Shown: piece by piece, positions 1 to 6,557 of the stretch
Numbering within the stretch: the first letter of the stretch is position 1
Layout: every line of letters begins with the position of its first letter
Origin: Deltaproteobacteria bacterium RIFOXYD12_FULL_50_9
GTDB taxonomy: Bacteria; Desulfobacterota; Desulfobulbia; Desulfobulbales; CALZHT01
DNA: 7,588 bases
NCBI GenBank assembly: GCA_001799225.1
Contig: MGTA01000237.1
Span: 2,038-9,625 of the forward strand
Direction: 5' to 3'
Made by a program: the position numbers and the translations under genes
Notes under the pieces: model-generated
Told to the model about the DNA's origin: nothing
The model's input: the letters and a program-made list of their open reading frames with translations, nothing else
Databases searched by the model: none

Positions 1-610
1 GAGTCGGCAGATTCCAGTTCAGACACAATTCATAGCCGGCTTCGGCATGATCAAGCCCGAGAATGGCGCGTTCAGCCGCGACGTAATCCTGGAACTTCTT
101 CTGTTCCATGGCCTGTTGAATTTTTAGAGGGGTGTCACGCAGGAAATCAGAGATCACGCCTTTGCCGAGGTCATGCAATAAGCCGCAGGTAAAAGCCAGA
201 TCCTTATCTACCGCACCCCGGGCATATCCGGCTATTTTTTTGGCGGCAATGGCTGTTTTCAAATCATGGCGCCAGAGAGAACCGCCCTCCGCCCCATAGC
301 CATCAAGCTTTTTCTCAAAGAGAAGATCCGCCGCCTCAGACATGGCAATACCGACGACCATATCCTCCCCCAGCAACGATACTGCATGGTCAATCGAACA
401 GACAACGGCGGTTCTGCCAAAGGCAGCGGAATTCACTACCTTTAAGAGCTGCGAAGTCAACACGGCATCGTACCTGACAATATTGACGATATCGGCTATC
501 CCATGCTCAGACGCACTGCTCAATTCAAGAAGTCGGGCCGCCGCGCTCGAAATAAGCGGCACACCTTTGATGGCTTCCCTGACAGATACCAGCCCTTCCT
601 GCCTATTCAT
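1..610 (-). CDS. HDOD-domain signalling protein, C-terminus beyond the window
   Basis: The first 203 codons of a gene that runs off the left edge. The translation follows the HDOD family closely: a Pro-Leu start of the first helix at residue 18, a DAVLTSQLLKVVNSAAFG block (48-65), SIDHAVSLLG (72-81), LWRHDLKTA (112-120), LLHDLGKGV (144-152) and LGLDHAEAGYEL near the cut end. The His-Asp pair (H146-D147), H115 and H188 are kept, so some HD-type metal ligands remain. Most HDOD proteins have no shown catalytic activity and act as scaffolds or regulators in signalling and motility. The ATG overlaps the cheD stop as ATGA, and an AGGAG lies about 10 bases upstream, so translation is probably coupled to cheD. 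Any C-terminal output domain lies outside the window. The family call is sound; the role in this pathway is inferred only from position. Confidence 0.88.
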   Translation of the reverse strand, partial: MNRQEGLVSVREAIKGVPLISSAAARLLELSSASEHGIADIVNIVRYDAVLTSQLLKVVNSAAFGRTAVVCSIDHAVSLLGEDMVVGIAMSEAADLLFEKKLDGYGAEGGSLWRHDLKTAIAAKKIAGYARGAVDKDLAFTCGLLHDLGKGVISDFLRDTPLKIQQAMEQKKFQDYVAAERAILGLDHAEAGYELCLNWNLPT

Positions 611-1104
611 AGCTCCCACTCTCCTTTGGTTGGAGAAGACAGAACAATCTTGCCTGTTCCGACCGGGACAGTCACAGTGCGGCTGAAACTGCCGCCAACA
701 TCTTCGGCTACCGGCCCCATTCCAAGGGACCAGAGAATTTTTTTCAGACTCAGGACATTCCGTTTACCGACATTAAAGGTGTTATTCGTATCCAGAACAT
801 TTGCCCCTCCGGCAATCTTTACCACCATTCCCTGGCTCAGGCTCTTACCCGGCATTGTGCAAAGCGCCATCTTTTTGAGGATAACGGGAATACCGGTATC
901 GGCAAAATAGCCGGGACGATCTTTAACAATATCAGGATTAATGCTGGAGTCAGGCAAGGCAACATGAATAAGGCCCACCGTTCTGGTCGGCTTATGCAGA
1001 AATATAACAGCAACGCACGAACCCAGAGCGAACGTCTTTATTACAGTATCCGGGTCATTTGAAACCGCGAACTCGCCAACCCCTACAACCTGTGTCTTTG
1101 GCAT
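607..1104 (-). CDS. cheD: CheD, chemoreceptor glutamine deamidase
   Basis: CheD converts specific Gln side chains in the signalling domain of chemoreceptors to Glu, which tunes receptor activity and makes methylation sites. At 165 residues it has the usual family length. The catalytic triad of the well-studied Thermotoga CheD (Thr, Cys, His) is matched with exact spacing: T24, C30 in FALGSC and H47 in GLIHVALP. Other family blocks are KIAGGANVL, FNVGKRNV and EDVGGSFSRTV. The start is the ATG three bases after the stop of the CheY-like gene, with AGGG seven bases upstream. The stop overlaps the start of the HDOD gene. In Bacillus and Thermotoga, CheD pairs with the phosphatase CheC; no cheC is present here, so the enzyme may act alone or with a partner encoded elsewhere. 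The substrate is probably the MCP at the other end of the cluster, by inference. Confidence 0.95.
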   Translation of the reverse strand: MPKTQVVGVGEFAVSNDPDTVIKTFALGSCVAVIFLHKPTRTVGLIHVALPDSSINPDIVKDRPGYFADTGIPVILKKMALCTMPGKSLSQGMVVKIAGGANVLDTNNTFNVGKRNVLSLKKILWSLGMGPVAEDVGGSFSRTVTVPVGTGKIVLSSPTKGEWEL

Positions 1105-1107
1105 GAA

Positions 1108-1506
1108 TCAACCCTGCAGCCCCAGCCTTTTGAGTTCGGTCATCAGCTTATCGCGATCAACTGGCTTAACAAGGTATGCCTCACAAGAACCTTTGATCAG
1201 GGCGGTCATGATGTTTTTTGGATCATCCAAGGCGGTGACCATAATAATTTTCGCCATGGCAGACCCCCAGATCCCCCGCTCTTTTTCGATATCCCGAATC
1301 TGTTTGAGCACCTCCTGGCCATTCAGGTTGGGCATCATGATATCAAGGCAGATAAGATCATACGGCTCCTTCATATCCAGAGCCTGCTGATAGGCCGCCA
1401 TGGCCTCCACTCCATCCATGGCGACATGGCATATTCCTAACACAACGAGAATCTCCTGCAAAAGAGTACGGCTGATAAAATCATCTTCGGCTATCAGAAT
1501 TTTCAT
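1108..1506 (-). CDS. CheY-like single-domain response regulator
   Basis: A stand-alone receiver domain of 132 residues with no output domain. All catalytic positions are present: acidic cluster E7-D8-D9, phospho-acceptor D55 in CLDIMMP, T91 in MVTALDD, the aromatic switch residue Y111 and K114 followed by P115. It should accept phosphate from CheA or from the nearby Hpt protein. The segment before beta strand 4 (about residues 71-85) is a few residues longer than in E. coli CheY, so it belongs to a different subfamily and flagellar motor binding cannot be assumed. The ATG is preceded by GAGGAG nine bases upstream. cheD follows after three bases. The symbol cheY is plausible from context but is not given, because the output partner is unknown. 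Confidence 0.93.
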   Translation of the reverse strand: MKILIAEDDFISRTLLQEILVVLGICHVAMDGVEAMAAYQQALDMKEPYDLICLDIMMPNLNGQEVLKQIRDIEKERGIWGSAMAKIIMVTALDDPKNIMTALIKGSCEAYLVKPVDRDKLMTELKRLGLQG

Positions 1507-1515
1507 GGATATTAT

Positions 1516-1521
1516 CTCCTC
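1516..1521 (-). promoter_or_regulatory. Shine-Dalgarno site of the CheY-like gene
   Basis: GAGGAG on the minus strand, nine bases before the ATG at 1506. It is a strong site and lies just after the paired-hairpin repeat, so this gene can start translation independently of the Hpt gene upstream. Confidence 0.75.
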
Positions 1522-1533
1522 GTAACCATTCGT

Positions 1534-1608
1534 GTAGGGGCGCTGCTTGCTGCGCCCTAATTACCAGGGCCGCCCTAATTACCTGGGCGCAGCAAGCTGC
1601 GCCCCTAC
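1534..1608. repeat. Paired-hairpin (BIME-like) repeat, copy 1
   Basis: A 75-base element in the gap between the Hpt and CheY-like genes. Its outer arms, 1534-1557 and 1585-1608, are 24 bases each and are reverse complements with one mismatch. Each arm begins or ends with GTAG or CTAC, and each is itself a hairpin; the right arm folds as a nine-base stem around two bases. The centre consists of two tandem 18-base units (see separate entry). The layout GTAG-hairpin, spacer, hairpin-CTAC matches REP elements in inverted pairs. On the transcript it can form a very stable stem-loop between the two coding regions. No U-run follows, so it is not a standard terminator, but it could affect mRNA stability or read-through. 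Confidence 0.85.
1553..1588. repeat. Two tandem 18-base units inside repeat copy 1
   Basis: Positions 1553-1570 and 1571-1588 hold the same 18-base unit (CGCCCTAATTACC then A or T then GGGC), with one mismatch and no gap. The duplication includes the inner edges of the two hairpins as well as the spacer. Confidence 0.8.
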
Positions 1609-1648
1609 GGAAACAACCGGGTATTTGATAATTCTAGTCCTTCTTTGC

Positions 1649-2023
1649 TTACACCTTATTAACCCAGGCAGGGTCGGAAAAAAAGGCGACAATCCTCTCT
1701 ATCAGCCGTTCCAGTTGCTGCAGGATCTCCTCAGCGCCGACCAACTCGCCGGTGGCTCCGCAAATCTCCAGGTTATAGGCTAACTCCCGGGCCTCTCCGG
1801 CCCCAAAACTACCCAGCGAACTTTTCAGGGTATGAGCCAGCAGCCTTACCTGCCCGGCATCAGCCATTGCAACTCCCTGCCTTAACTGCTTTATCTTATC
1901 TGGAAAATCAACCAGAATATGATTGACCAACATGGTAATGACCTCCATTCTGCCGCCGACATTTTTTTTCAATTCGGTCAGATCAACCGGCATCTCCATA
2001 GAACCATCCATTGACATGTTCAT
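1649..2023 (-). CDS. Stand-alone Hpt (histidine phosphotransfer) protein
   Basis: A small helical phosphotransfer protein of 124 residues. The Hpt signature is AHTLKSSLGSFGA, with H64 as the expected phospho-acceptor and K67 at the usual place three residues later; Ser replaces the common Gly after the Lys. The Met-rich N-terminus (about 12 residues) looks disordered and the rest fits a four-helix bundle. The ATG at 2023 is preferred: GGAG lies ten bases upstream and the start sits one base after the cheA stop. An in-frame TTG at 2044, overlapping the cheA end, is possible but has a poor ribosome site. Its place directly behind cheA suggests a phosphate sink or relay between CheA and a receiver such as the CheY-like protein or CheB. 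That role is inferred. Confidence 0.88.
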   Translation of the reverse strand: MNMSMDGSMEMPVDLTELKKNVGGRMEVITMLVNHILVDFPDKIKQLRQGVAMADAGQVRLLAHTLKSSLGSFGAGEARELAYNLEICGATGELVGAEEILQQLERLIERIVAFFSDPAWVNKV

Positions 2024-2024
2024 A

Positions 2025-4391
2025 TCAGACAGACTCCAATTCAATCTCGGTCAATCCGCCGACATCAAGGATAAGACAGACATCGCCATTACCCAGGATA
2101 GTACAACCGGACACACAACGAACCTGACCAATCTTGCCGATGTATTCAGAAAGACCTTTAATAACAGTCTGCTGTTGCCCGAGGATCTCGTCAACAAACA
2201 GGCAGACATTACGGCCCTGATTTTCAAGCAGAATCAAGATCCCGGCGGTCAGATTCTCGCCGGCCGGCTCGATCTTGTGTAAGCGGTGCAGACGCAGAAC
2301 AGGATAGAGCCGATCGCGCACATTTACCAGCTCCTGCCCATCCGGCGAAACCGTGATAGCTTTTGCTGCCGGACGGAATGCCTCGCGGATCGTAAGTATC
2401 GGGATAATGTAGCGGACATTACCGACCCTGATCAACATTCCGTCAATAATCGCCATGGTCAGAGGGATCCGGAGGATGACCAAGGTGCCCTGGCCAGGCT
2501 TGCTGTCGATGTCGATCTTACCATTGATCTGGTTGAGATTTTGTTTGACCACATCCATACCGACCCCACGGCCGGAGACATCGGTTATCTTATCAGCCGT
2601 TGAAAAACCTGGGATAAAAATCAGGGCGGCCAACTCCTTGTCGGTAAGTTCTGCCCCATCTCCCTGGACAACTCCCCTTTCCACTGCCTTATTAAGAATT
2701 TTTTCCCGGTTCAACCCGCGCCCGTCGTCATCAATCCTGATCCATACCTCGCCGACCTCATGGCTCGCCACCAAGCGCAGCACTCCGGTTTCGTTCTTGC
2801 CCGCAGCCAACCGCTCGTCAGGGGTCTCAAGGCCGTGATCCATGGAGTTACGAATGAGATGGACAAGGGGATCGGTGATCTTTTCGATGACGATTTTGTC
2901 AACCTCGGTTTCCGTACCGACCAGGACAAAGTCGACCTTTTTCCCTGACTTACGGGAGAGATCGTGGACCAGGCGGGTCATCCGATTGAACAGGCCGGAG
3001 ACCGGAATCATCCGGATCGACATGGCCACTTCCTGCAGTTCTTTGACAATTTTGCTCATCTGCTGGGCTGCCTTGCTGAAGCTCTCCATCTCCCGACCCT
3101 GCAAGTCCGGGCTGTGGATCAACATGTTCTCGGCAATGACCATTTCACCGATCAGATTGATGAGTGTGTCAATTTTTTCCAGGTCAACCCGCAGATCCTG
3201 CCGTTTAGGAAGAGCGGTCGGTTCCGACACCTTGGCCTCGTGGACTAAGGCGGCCTCTCCTCTTTTCTGCTGCTGGTGCTCCAGGGCTTTATCAACTTCA
3301 TCTGTCGAGACCGCCCCCATATCTACCAGGATCTCCCCCAGCGGCTTCTGCTGGACAGAGAGGGCGGCATTAAGCGAATCTTCGGTAATCACCCCATGAT
3401 CCAACAGAATCTCGCCCAACAGCGGCGCCGTTGACGCAAGATTCAGCTGGCTGCCCCAACCGGCCGGAATCAGATCATCAAGCAACTCCAGATAGAGTTC
3501 AAGGCCGTCAATAGCGCTATTGCCTTGTTTGGTGATATCAGCCAAGGTGATTTTTAAAACATCGCAGAGATTAAGCAGGGAGTCAGCGGGCTTGACCTTG
3601 GCCGGGCAGGCTCCGGCCTTGGCGACATCAAGGACTGTTTCCATCCGGTGACTTAACCGTTCAAGATCCCTGAAACCAAGAAAACCGCAATTCCCCTTAA
3701 AGCTGTGAATCTTGCGAAACAGCTCGGCAACAATCTCCTTGTTGCCGGCTTCATTGCTCCAGGCCACCAACCCCTGTTCAACCTCCTGCAGCAACTCAGT
3801 CGACTCCTGGAGAAATGCCTCCAGCATCTCCGTGGTGACAGCTAGATCCATATCCGGTAGAACAGGTTCTTTAACTACGGCGGATGGCGCTTTGGCCACT
3901 GCCGGCGGCGGGGTGGCAGGTTGACCGACTGGAACAGTCGGCAGCATCTCCTCCTGACCCGCCTTCAAGGCCTCGTTTAACTCTAAAGCAAGCTCGCCGG
4001 CCTGTTCAGCCATGCCCGCGTCGTTCATATAAGACGCCGCATAATCCAGGGTTTCCCTCATGAAATCACAGGTCTTGCAAAACAGGTCAACATGCTCATT
4101 ACTCATGCCTAAGGCGCCCTTACGGATCTGGTCGAGCAGATTCTCGGCCGCATGGGCGGTCGAGGCCATATGGGAAAAATTCAAGAAACCGGCGCTGCCC
4201 TTGACCGAGTGAAAAAGCCGGAAAACCTCCTGCAAGACCTGAGATGCTTCATCGTTCAACGAAAAAACGCCACCTTGGGTGAATTCGGCAAAGCCTACGA
4301 GCTTGGGTTCAAGATTATCGAGCAGTTCGGAGCACTCCTGAATAAACTCCTGGATTATCTCGATCTGTTCATTGGAAAGTTGCTCATCCAT
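2025..4391 (-). CDS. cheA: CheA-type histidine kinase with two Hpt domains and an MshEN-like linker
   Basis: The central kinase of the pathway, 788 residues, longer than the roughly 650 of E. coli CheA. Domains in order: Hpt 1 (about 5-125, H61 in FHSVKGSAGF); an Ala/Pro-rich linker (about 150-178); Hpt 2 (about 185-300, H229 in IHSFKGNCGF); two 24-residue MshEN-like motifs (324-347 and 350-373); the dimerisation domain (about 397-465, with INLIGEMVIAENML); the HATPase domain with N box LIRNSMDHG (512-520), G1 DDDGRG (554-559), F box around FIPGFSTADK and G2 SGRGVGM (606-612); and a CheW-like P5 domain (about 645-785). ATP-binding motifs look intact. No separate CheY/CheB-binding P2 domain is recognisable. 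The ATG has AGGA seven bases upstream. The stop is followed by one base and then the Hpt gene. It should bind receptors through P5 and a CheW encoded elsewhere. Confidence 0.96.
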   Translation of the reverse strand: MDEQLSNEQIEIIQEFIQECSELLDNLEPKLVGFAEFTQGGVFSLNDEASQVLQEVFRLFHSVKGSAGFLNFSHMASTAHAAENLLDQIRKGALGMSNEHVDLFCKTCDFMRETLDYAASYMNDAGMAEQAGELALELNEALKAGQEEMLPTVPVGQPATPPPAVAKAPSAVVKEPVLPDMDLAVTTEMLEAFLQESTELLQEVEQGLVAWSNEAGNKEIVAELFRKIHSFKGNCGFLGFRDLERLSHRMETVLDVAKAGACPAKVKPADSLLNLCDVLKITLADITKQGNSAIDGLELYLELLDDLIPAGWGSQLNLASTAPLLGEILLDHGVITEDSLNAALSVQQKPLGEILVDMGAVSTDEVDKALEHQQQKRGEAALVHEAKVSEPTALPKRQDLRVDLEKIDTLINLIGEMVIAENMLIHSPDLQGREMESFSKAAQQMSKIVKELQEVAMSIRMIPVSGLFNRMTRLVHDLSRKSGKKVDFVLVGTETEVDKIVIEKITDPLVHLIRNSMDHGLETPDERLAAGKNETGVLRLVASHEVGEVWIRIDDDGRGLNREKILNKAVERGVVQGDGAELTDKELAALIFIPGFSTADKITDVSGRGVGMDVVKQNLNQINGKIDIDSKPGQGTLVILRIPLTMAIIDGMLIRVGNVRYIIPILTIREAFRPAAKAITVSPDGQELVNVRDRLYPVLRLHRLHKIEPAGENLTAGILILLENQGRNVCLFVDEILGQQQTVIKGLSEYIGKIGQVRCVSGCTILGNGDVCLILDVGGLTEIELESV

Positions 4392-4438
4392 GTGTCGGTC
4401 CTGTATGCTTAGAATTATCTAATATACCGTTTTTCATC

Positions 4439-4481
4439 GTAGGGGCGCGGTTTGTAACCCGCCCTTATAATCCGCCCCTAC
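4439..4481. repeat. BIME-like repeat, copy 2 (short), overlapping the cheB stop
   Basis: A 43-base member of the same family between cheB and cheA. The nine-base ends GTAGGGGCG (4439-4447) and CGCCCCTAC (4473-4481) are exact reverse complements. The left half folds as a REP-like hairpin with a one-base bulge (GGGCG, C, GGTT, loop TGT, AACC, CGCCC). The right half keeps only its outer end. The terminal TAG on the minus strand is the stop codon of cheB. Confidence 0.78.
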
Positions 4482-5536
4482 CTCAACAAGGCCAATGAGG
4501 CCTCGGCAATCTTCTCCAACGGCACCAGGCATTCGGCCCCGCCATTTTCAAAGGCCTCCTTCGGCATCCCGAAGACTACTGAGGTCCTCTCATCCTGGGC
4601 CAGATTTCTGGCCCCGGCCTTGCGCATGGCCAGCATCCCTTCTGCCCCGTCCCGCCCCATGCCGGTGAGCATCACACCGATAGCGTTACGACCGACATGC
4701 TGGGCGACCGAGTGCATGAGGACATCCACCGACGGGCAGTGGCCTGAAACCTTTTCGCCCGCCTTGCACTCCACCTCGTAGATCCCGCCGGACCGGCGCA
4801 CCTGCATATGCTTTTCCCCGGGCGCGATAAGAATCCGGCCCGGCATCACCCGATCACCGGTTTCCGCCTCTTTGACCTGCATGGCACATATTTGGTTCAA
4901 GCGTTCGGCAAACATCCGGGTAAAACCGGCCGGCATGTGCTGGACAATCACCACCCCGGGAGTATTGACCGGATAACGGGTGACCACCCCCCGGATCGCC
5001 TCGGTGCCGCCGGTAGAGGCGCCGATGGCAATAATCTTGTCCGTAGACTCGGCAAGCGACCTGGGGGCAACCAGCACCTTGCCGCTAAACAGGGCCTCCC
5101 GCCGCTCTTTCCAGTGCGAGACATTGGCGGTCGAGGCGATTTTCACCTTGGTCCGCAGCTCCATGAGCATGGCGGTTAGACCACGGGCCATATCCGTGGT
5201 TGGTTTGGTGACAAAATCTACGGCCCCGGCATCCAGGGCCTCCAGGGTAATCTGCTTGCCCTGCTGGGTAAGGGCGCTCACCATGACCACCGGCAGCGGG
5301 TACTGCGGCATAAGCCTGCGTAAAAAATCAACCCCGTCCATCCGCGGCATTTCGACATCAAGGGTCATCACATCCGGCGCCAGTTCGACAATCATATCGC
5401 GGGCCACATAGGGGTCGGGTGCGCTGCCCACCACCTCGATGCCCGGATCCTGAGCCAGGCCCTGGCAGAGGATGGTACGGACCAGCGAGGAGTCATCAAC
5501 AACCAGCACCCGGATTTTTCTGTTTCCCAGCAGCAC
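4478..5536 (-). CDS. cheB: CheB, chemoreceptor methylesterase/deamidase with receiver domain
   Basis: CheB removes methyl groups from receptor glutamates and deamidates glutamines when phosphorylated by CheA. With the GTG start at 5536 the protein has 352 residues, close to E. coli CheB (349). The receiver domain (about 8-130) has D14-D15, phospho-acceptor D60 in TLDVEMPRMDG, S87 and K111. The catalytic domain (about 165-350) has the Ser-His-Asp triad S174 (IGASTGG), H200 (VQHMP) and D296 (GMGRDGAEGM), with the same spacings as in E. coli (26 and 96 residues). The GTG has AGGAGG four bases upstream, a little close. The frame stays open to an ATG at 5644, but that extension is the translation of a repeat element and does not resemble CheB. 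The stop codon lies within another repeat. Confidence 0.95.
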   Translation of the reverse strand: MLLGNRKIRVLVVDDSSLVRTILCQGLAQDPGIEVVGSAPDPYVARDMIVELAPDVMTLDVEMPRMDGVDFLRRLMPQYPLPVVMVSALTQQGKQITLEALDAGAVDFVTKPTTDMARGLTAMLMELRTKVKIASTANVSHWKERREALFSGKVLVAPRSLAESTDKIIAIGASTGGTEAIRGVVTRYPVNTPGVVIVQHMPAGFTRMFAERLNQICAMQVKEAETGDRVMPGRILIAPGEKHMQVRRSGGIYEVECKAGEKVSGHCPSVDVLMHSVAQHVGRNAIGVMLTGMGRDGAEGMLAMRKAGARNLAQDERTSVVFGMPKEAFENGGAECLVPLEKIAEASLALLR

Positions 5537-5540
5537 GCAC

Positions 5541-5546
5541 CCTCCT
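5541..5546 (-). promoter_or_regulatory. Shine-Dalgarno site that decides the cheB start
   Basis: A perfect AGGAGG on the minus strand, four bases before the in-frame GTG at 5536. It supports the internal GTG over the distant ATG at 5644. In-frame CTG codons follow directly and would give slightly longer spacing, so the exact first codon is less certain than the region. Confidence 0.65.
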
Positions 5547-5576
5547 AAATTCAACGTTGCATTCCAGACGGCATTT

Positions 5577-5674
5577 GTAGGGGCGGCCCCATGTGGCCGC
5601 CCTTTTACCTGCAGCACCACCCGATTTAATTTGACCGCCCACAATTCAGGGCACCCACACAGGGGTGCCCCTAC
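5577..5674. repeat. Paired-hairpin (BIME-like) repeat, copy 3
   Basis: A 98-base element filling most of the cheR-cheB gap. The left end is GTAG followed by a hairpin with an eight-base perfect stem (GGGCGGCC at 5581-5588 with GGCCGCCC at 5595-5602, six-base loop). The right end is a second hairpin (GGGCACCC at 5649-5656 with GGGTGCCC at 5663-5670) followed by CTAC. The two stems differ in sequence inside but share the GTAGGGGC / GCCCCTAC ends with copies 1 and 2. About 46 bases without clear structure separate them. Confidence 0.83.
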
Positions 5675-5705
5675 AAAACATTCGGCCCCAATATCCTCTT
5701 ACCCT

Positions 5706-6545
5706 TCACCTTCTTTTATATACGGCCGGCAGCACATATTCAAAGGCATCCTGCTGCCGGCCCAAGGTCTCGGAGTGCCCGATAAAGAGATAGCCGCCGG
5801 GCTCCAGAGAGTCATAATAGCGCTGCACCAGAGCCTCTCTGGTCTCCGAGTCGAAATAGATCATGACGTTTCGACAAAAAATCACCTGAAAAGGGCTTTT
5901 AAAGGGAAATTGCTTATTCATCAGGTTAAAACGCCGGAAGGTCACCTGTTTCTTGAGAGCCTCATTGACCAGCCAACTCCCGTCTTTCTGTCTGCTGAAA
6001 TATTTGTATTTCAGTTGTGGGGGGATACGGCTGACCTGTTCATCACCATAACTCCCCAGCTTGGCCTTGGTCAGCACCTGATCGGAAATATCGGTAGCCA
6101 GACCCCCGCCGTTCCAGAGGCCATAATCATTGCCGAGATATTCCAGCATCAACAAAGCCAGCATATAGGGCTCCTCACCCGAGGAGCAACCGGCGCTCCA
6201 GACCCGCAGATCACGACTGTTCCGTTTTTTCAATCCAGCCACCAGAGCCGGCAGCACCTCCTGGACAAAAAAATCAAAATGGTCATGCTCCCGGTTGAAA
6301 TAGGTATAATTTGTAGAGATCCGGTTGACCAGCTTATCGAGAGCCGATCCGGAGCTCTCCCGGATAACACACTCATAATAGTCATTAAAGGAACCGAAGC
6401 CCTCGTCCTTCAATAGTTTTTGCAGACGGCCGACCACCAGAGAACGCTTCTGATCGGTCAGATTGATCCCGAAACGGTCATAGACTAAAGTCCGGATACA
6501 GTGAAATTCCGCATCATTGATGGTGAGTAAGGTTTCCATTGCCAT
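5706..6545 (-). CDS. cheR: CheR, chemoreceptor glutamate methyltransferase
   Basis: CheR transfers methyl groups from S-adenosylmethionine to receptor glutamates. From the ATG at 6545 the protein has 279 residues, near the 286 of E. coli CheR. An N-terminal helical domain (about 1-75) is followed by the substrate-side motif STNYTYFNRE (77-86), the SAM-binding loop VWSAGCSSGEEPY (115-127), the acidic ATDIS motif (150-154), FCRNVMIYF (223-231) and GHSETL (256-261). No C-terminal TPR extension is present. The start is uncertain: ATG at 6545 has a weak GGA nine bases upstream, ATG at 6539 is two codons further in, and a GTG at 6599 would add 18 residues encoded mainly by a palindromic repeat. No strong Shine-Dalgarno site is seen, so expression may depend on translation from the MCP gene. 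Confidence 0.94.
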   Translation of the reverse strand: MAMETLLTINDAEFHCIRTLVYDRFGINLTDQKRSLVVGRLQKLLKDEGFGSFNDYYECVIRESSGSALDKLVNRISTNYTYFNREHDHFDFFVQEVLPALVAGLKKRNSRDLRVWSAGCSSGEEPYMLALLMLEYLGNDYGLWNGGGLATDISDQVLTKAKLGSYGDEQVSRIPPQLKYKYFSRQKDGSWLVNEALKKQVTFRRFNLMNKQFPFKSPFQVIFCRNVMIYFDSETREALVQRYYDSLEPGGYLFIGHSETLGRQQDAFEYVLPAVYKRR

Positions 6546-6557
6546 GTTAGCACATCC

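Noticed and set aside
1534..1608. Rho-independent terminator between the Hpt and CheY-like genes
   Set aside because: The stem is strong, but no run of U follows on the minus-strand transcript, and the same ends recur in two other gaps, so a repeat element explains it better.
2024..2044. TTG start for the Hpt gene at 2044
   Set aside because: It overlaps the cheA end and lacks a good Shine-Dalgarno site, while the ATG at 2023 has GGAG ten bases upstream.
4392..4438. Promoter in front of cheA (TATATT and GATAAT look like -10 boxes)
   Set aside because: No TTGACA-like -35 box lies at a suitable distance and no sigma-28 or sigma-54 pattern is seen; AT-rich sequence alone is not enough.
1534..5674. 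CRISPR array
   Set aside because: The repeats are palindromic, differ in length and lie kilobases apart, without regular spacers.
5472..6416. Long plus-strand reading frame of 314 codons opposite cheR and the start of cheB
   Set aside because: It runs antisense to clear cheR and cheB coding sequence and through a repeat, and resembles no known family; it is a shadow of the real genes.
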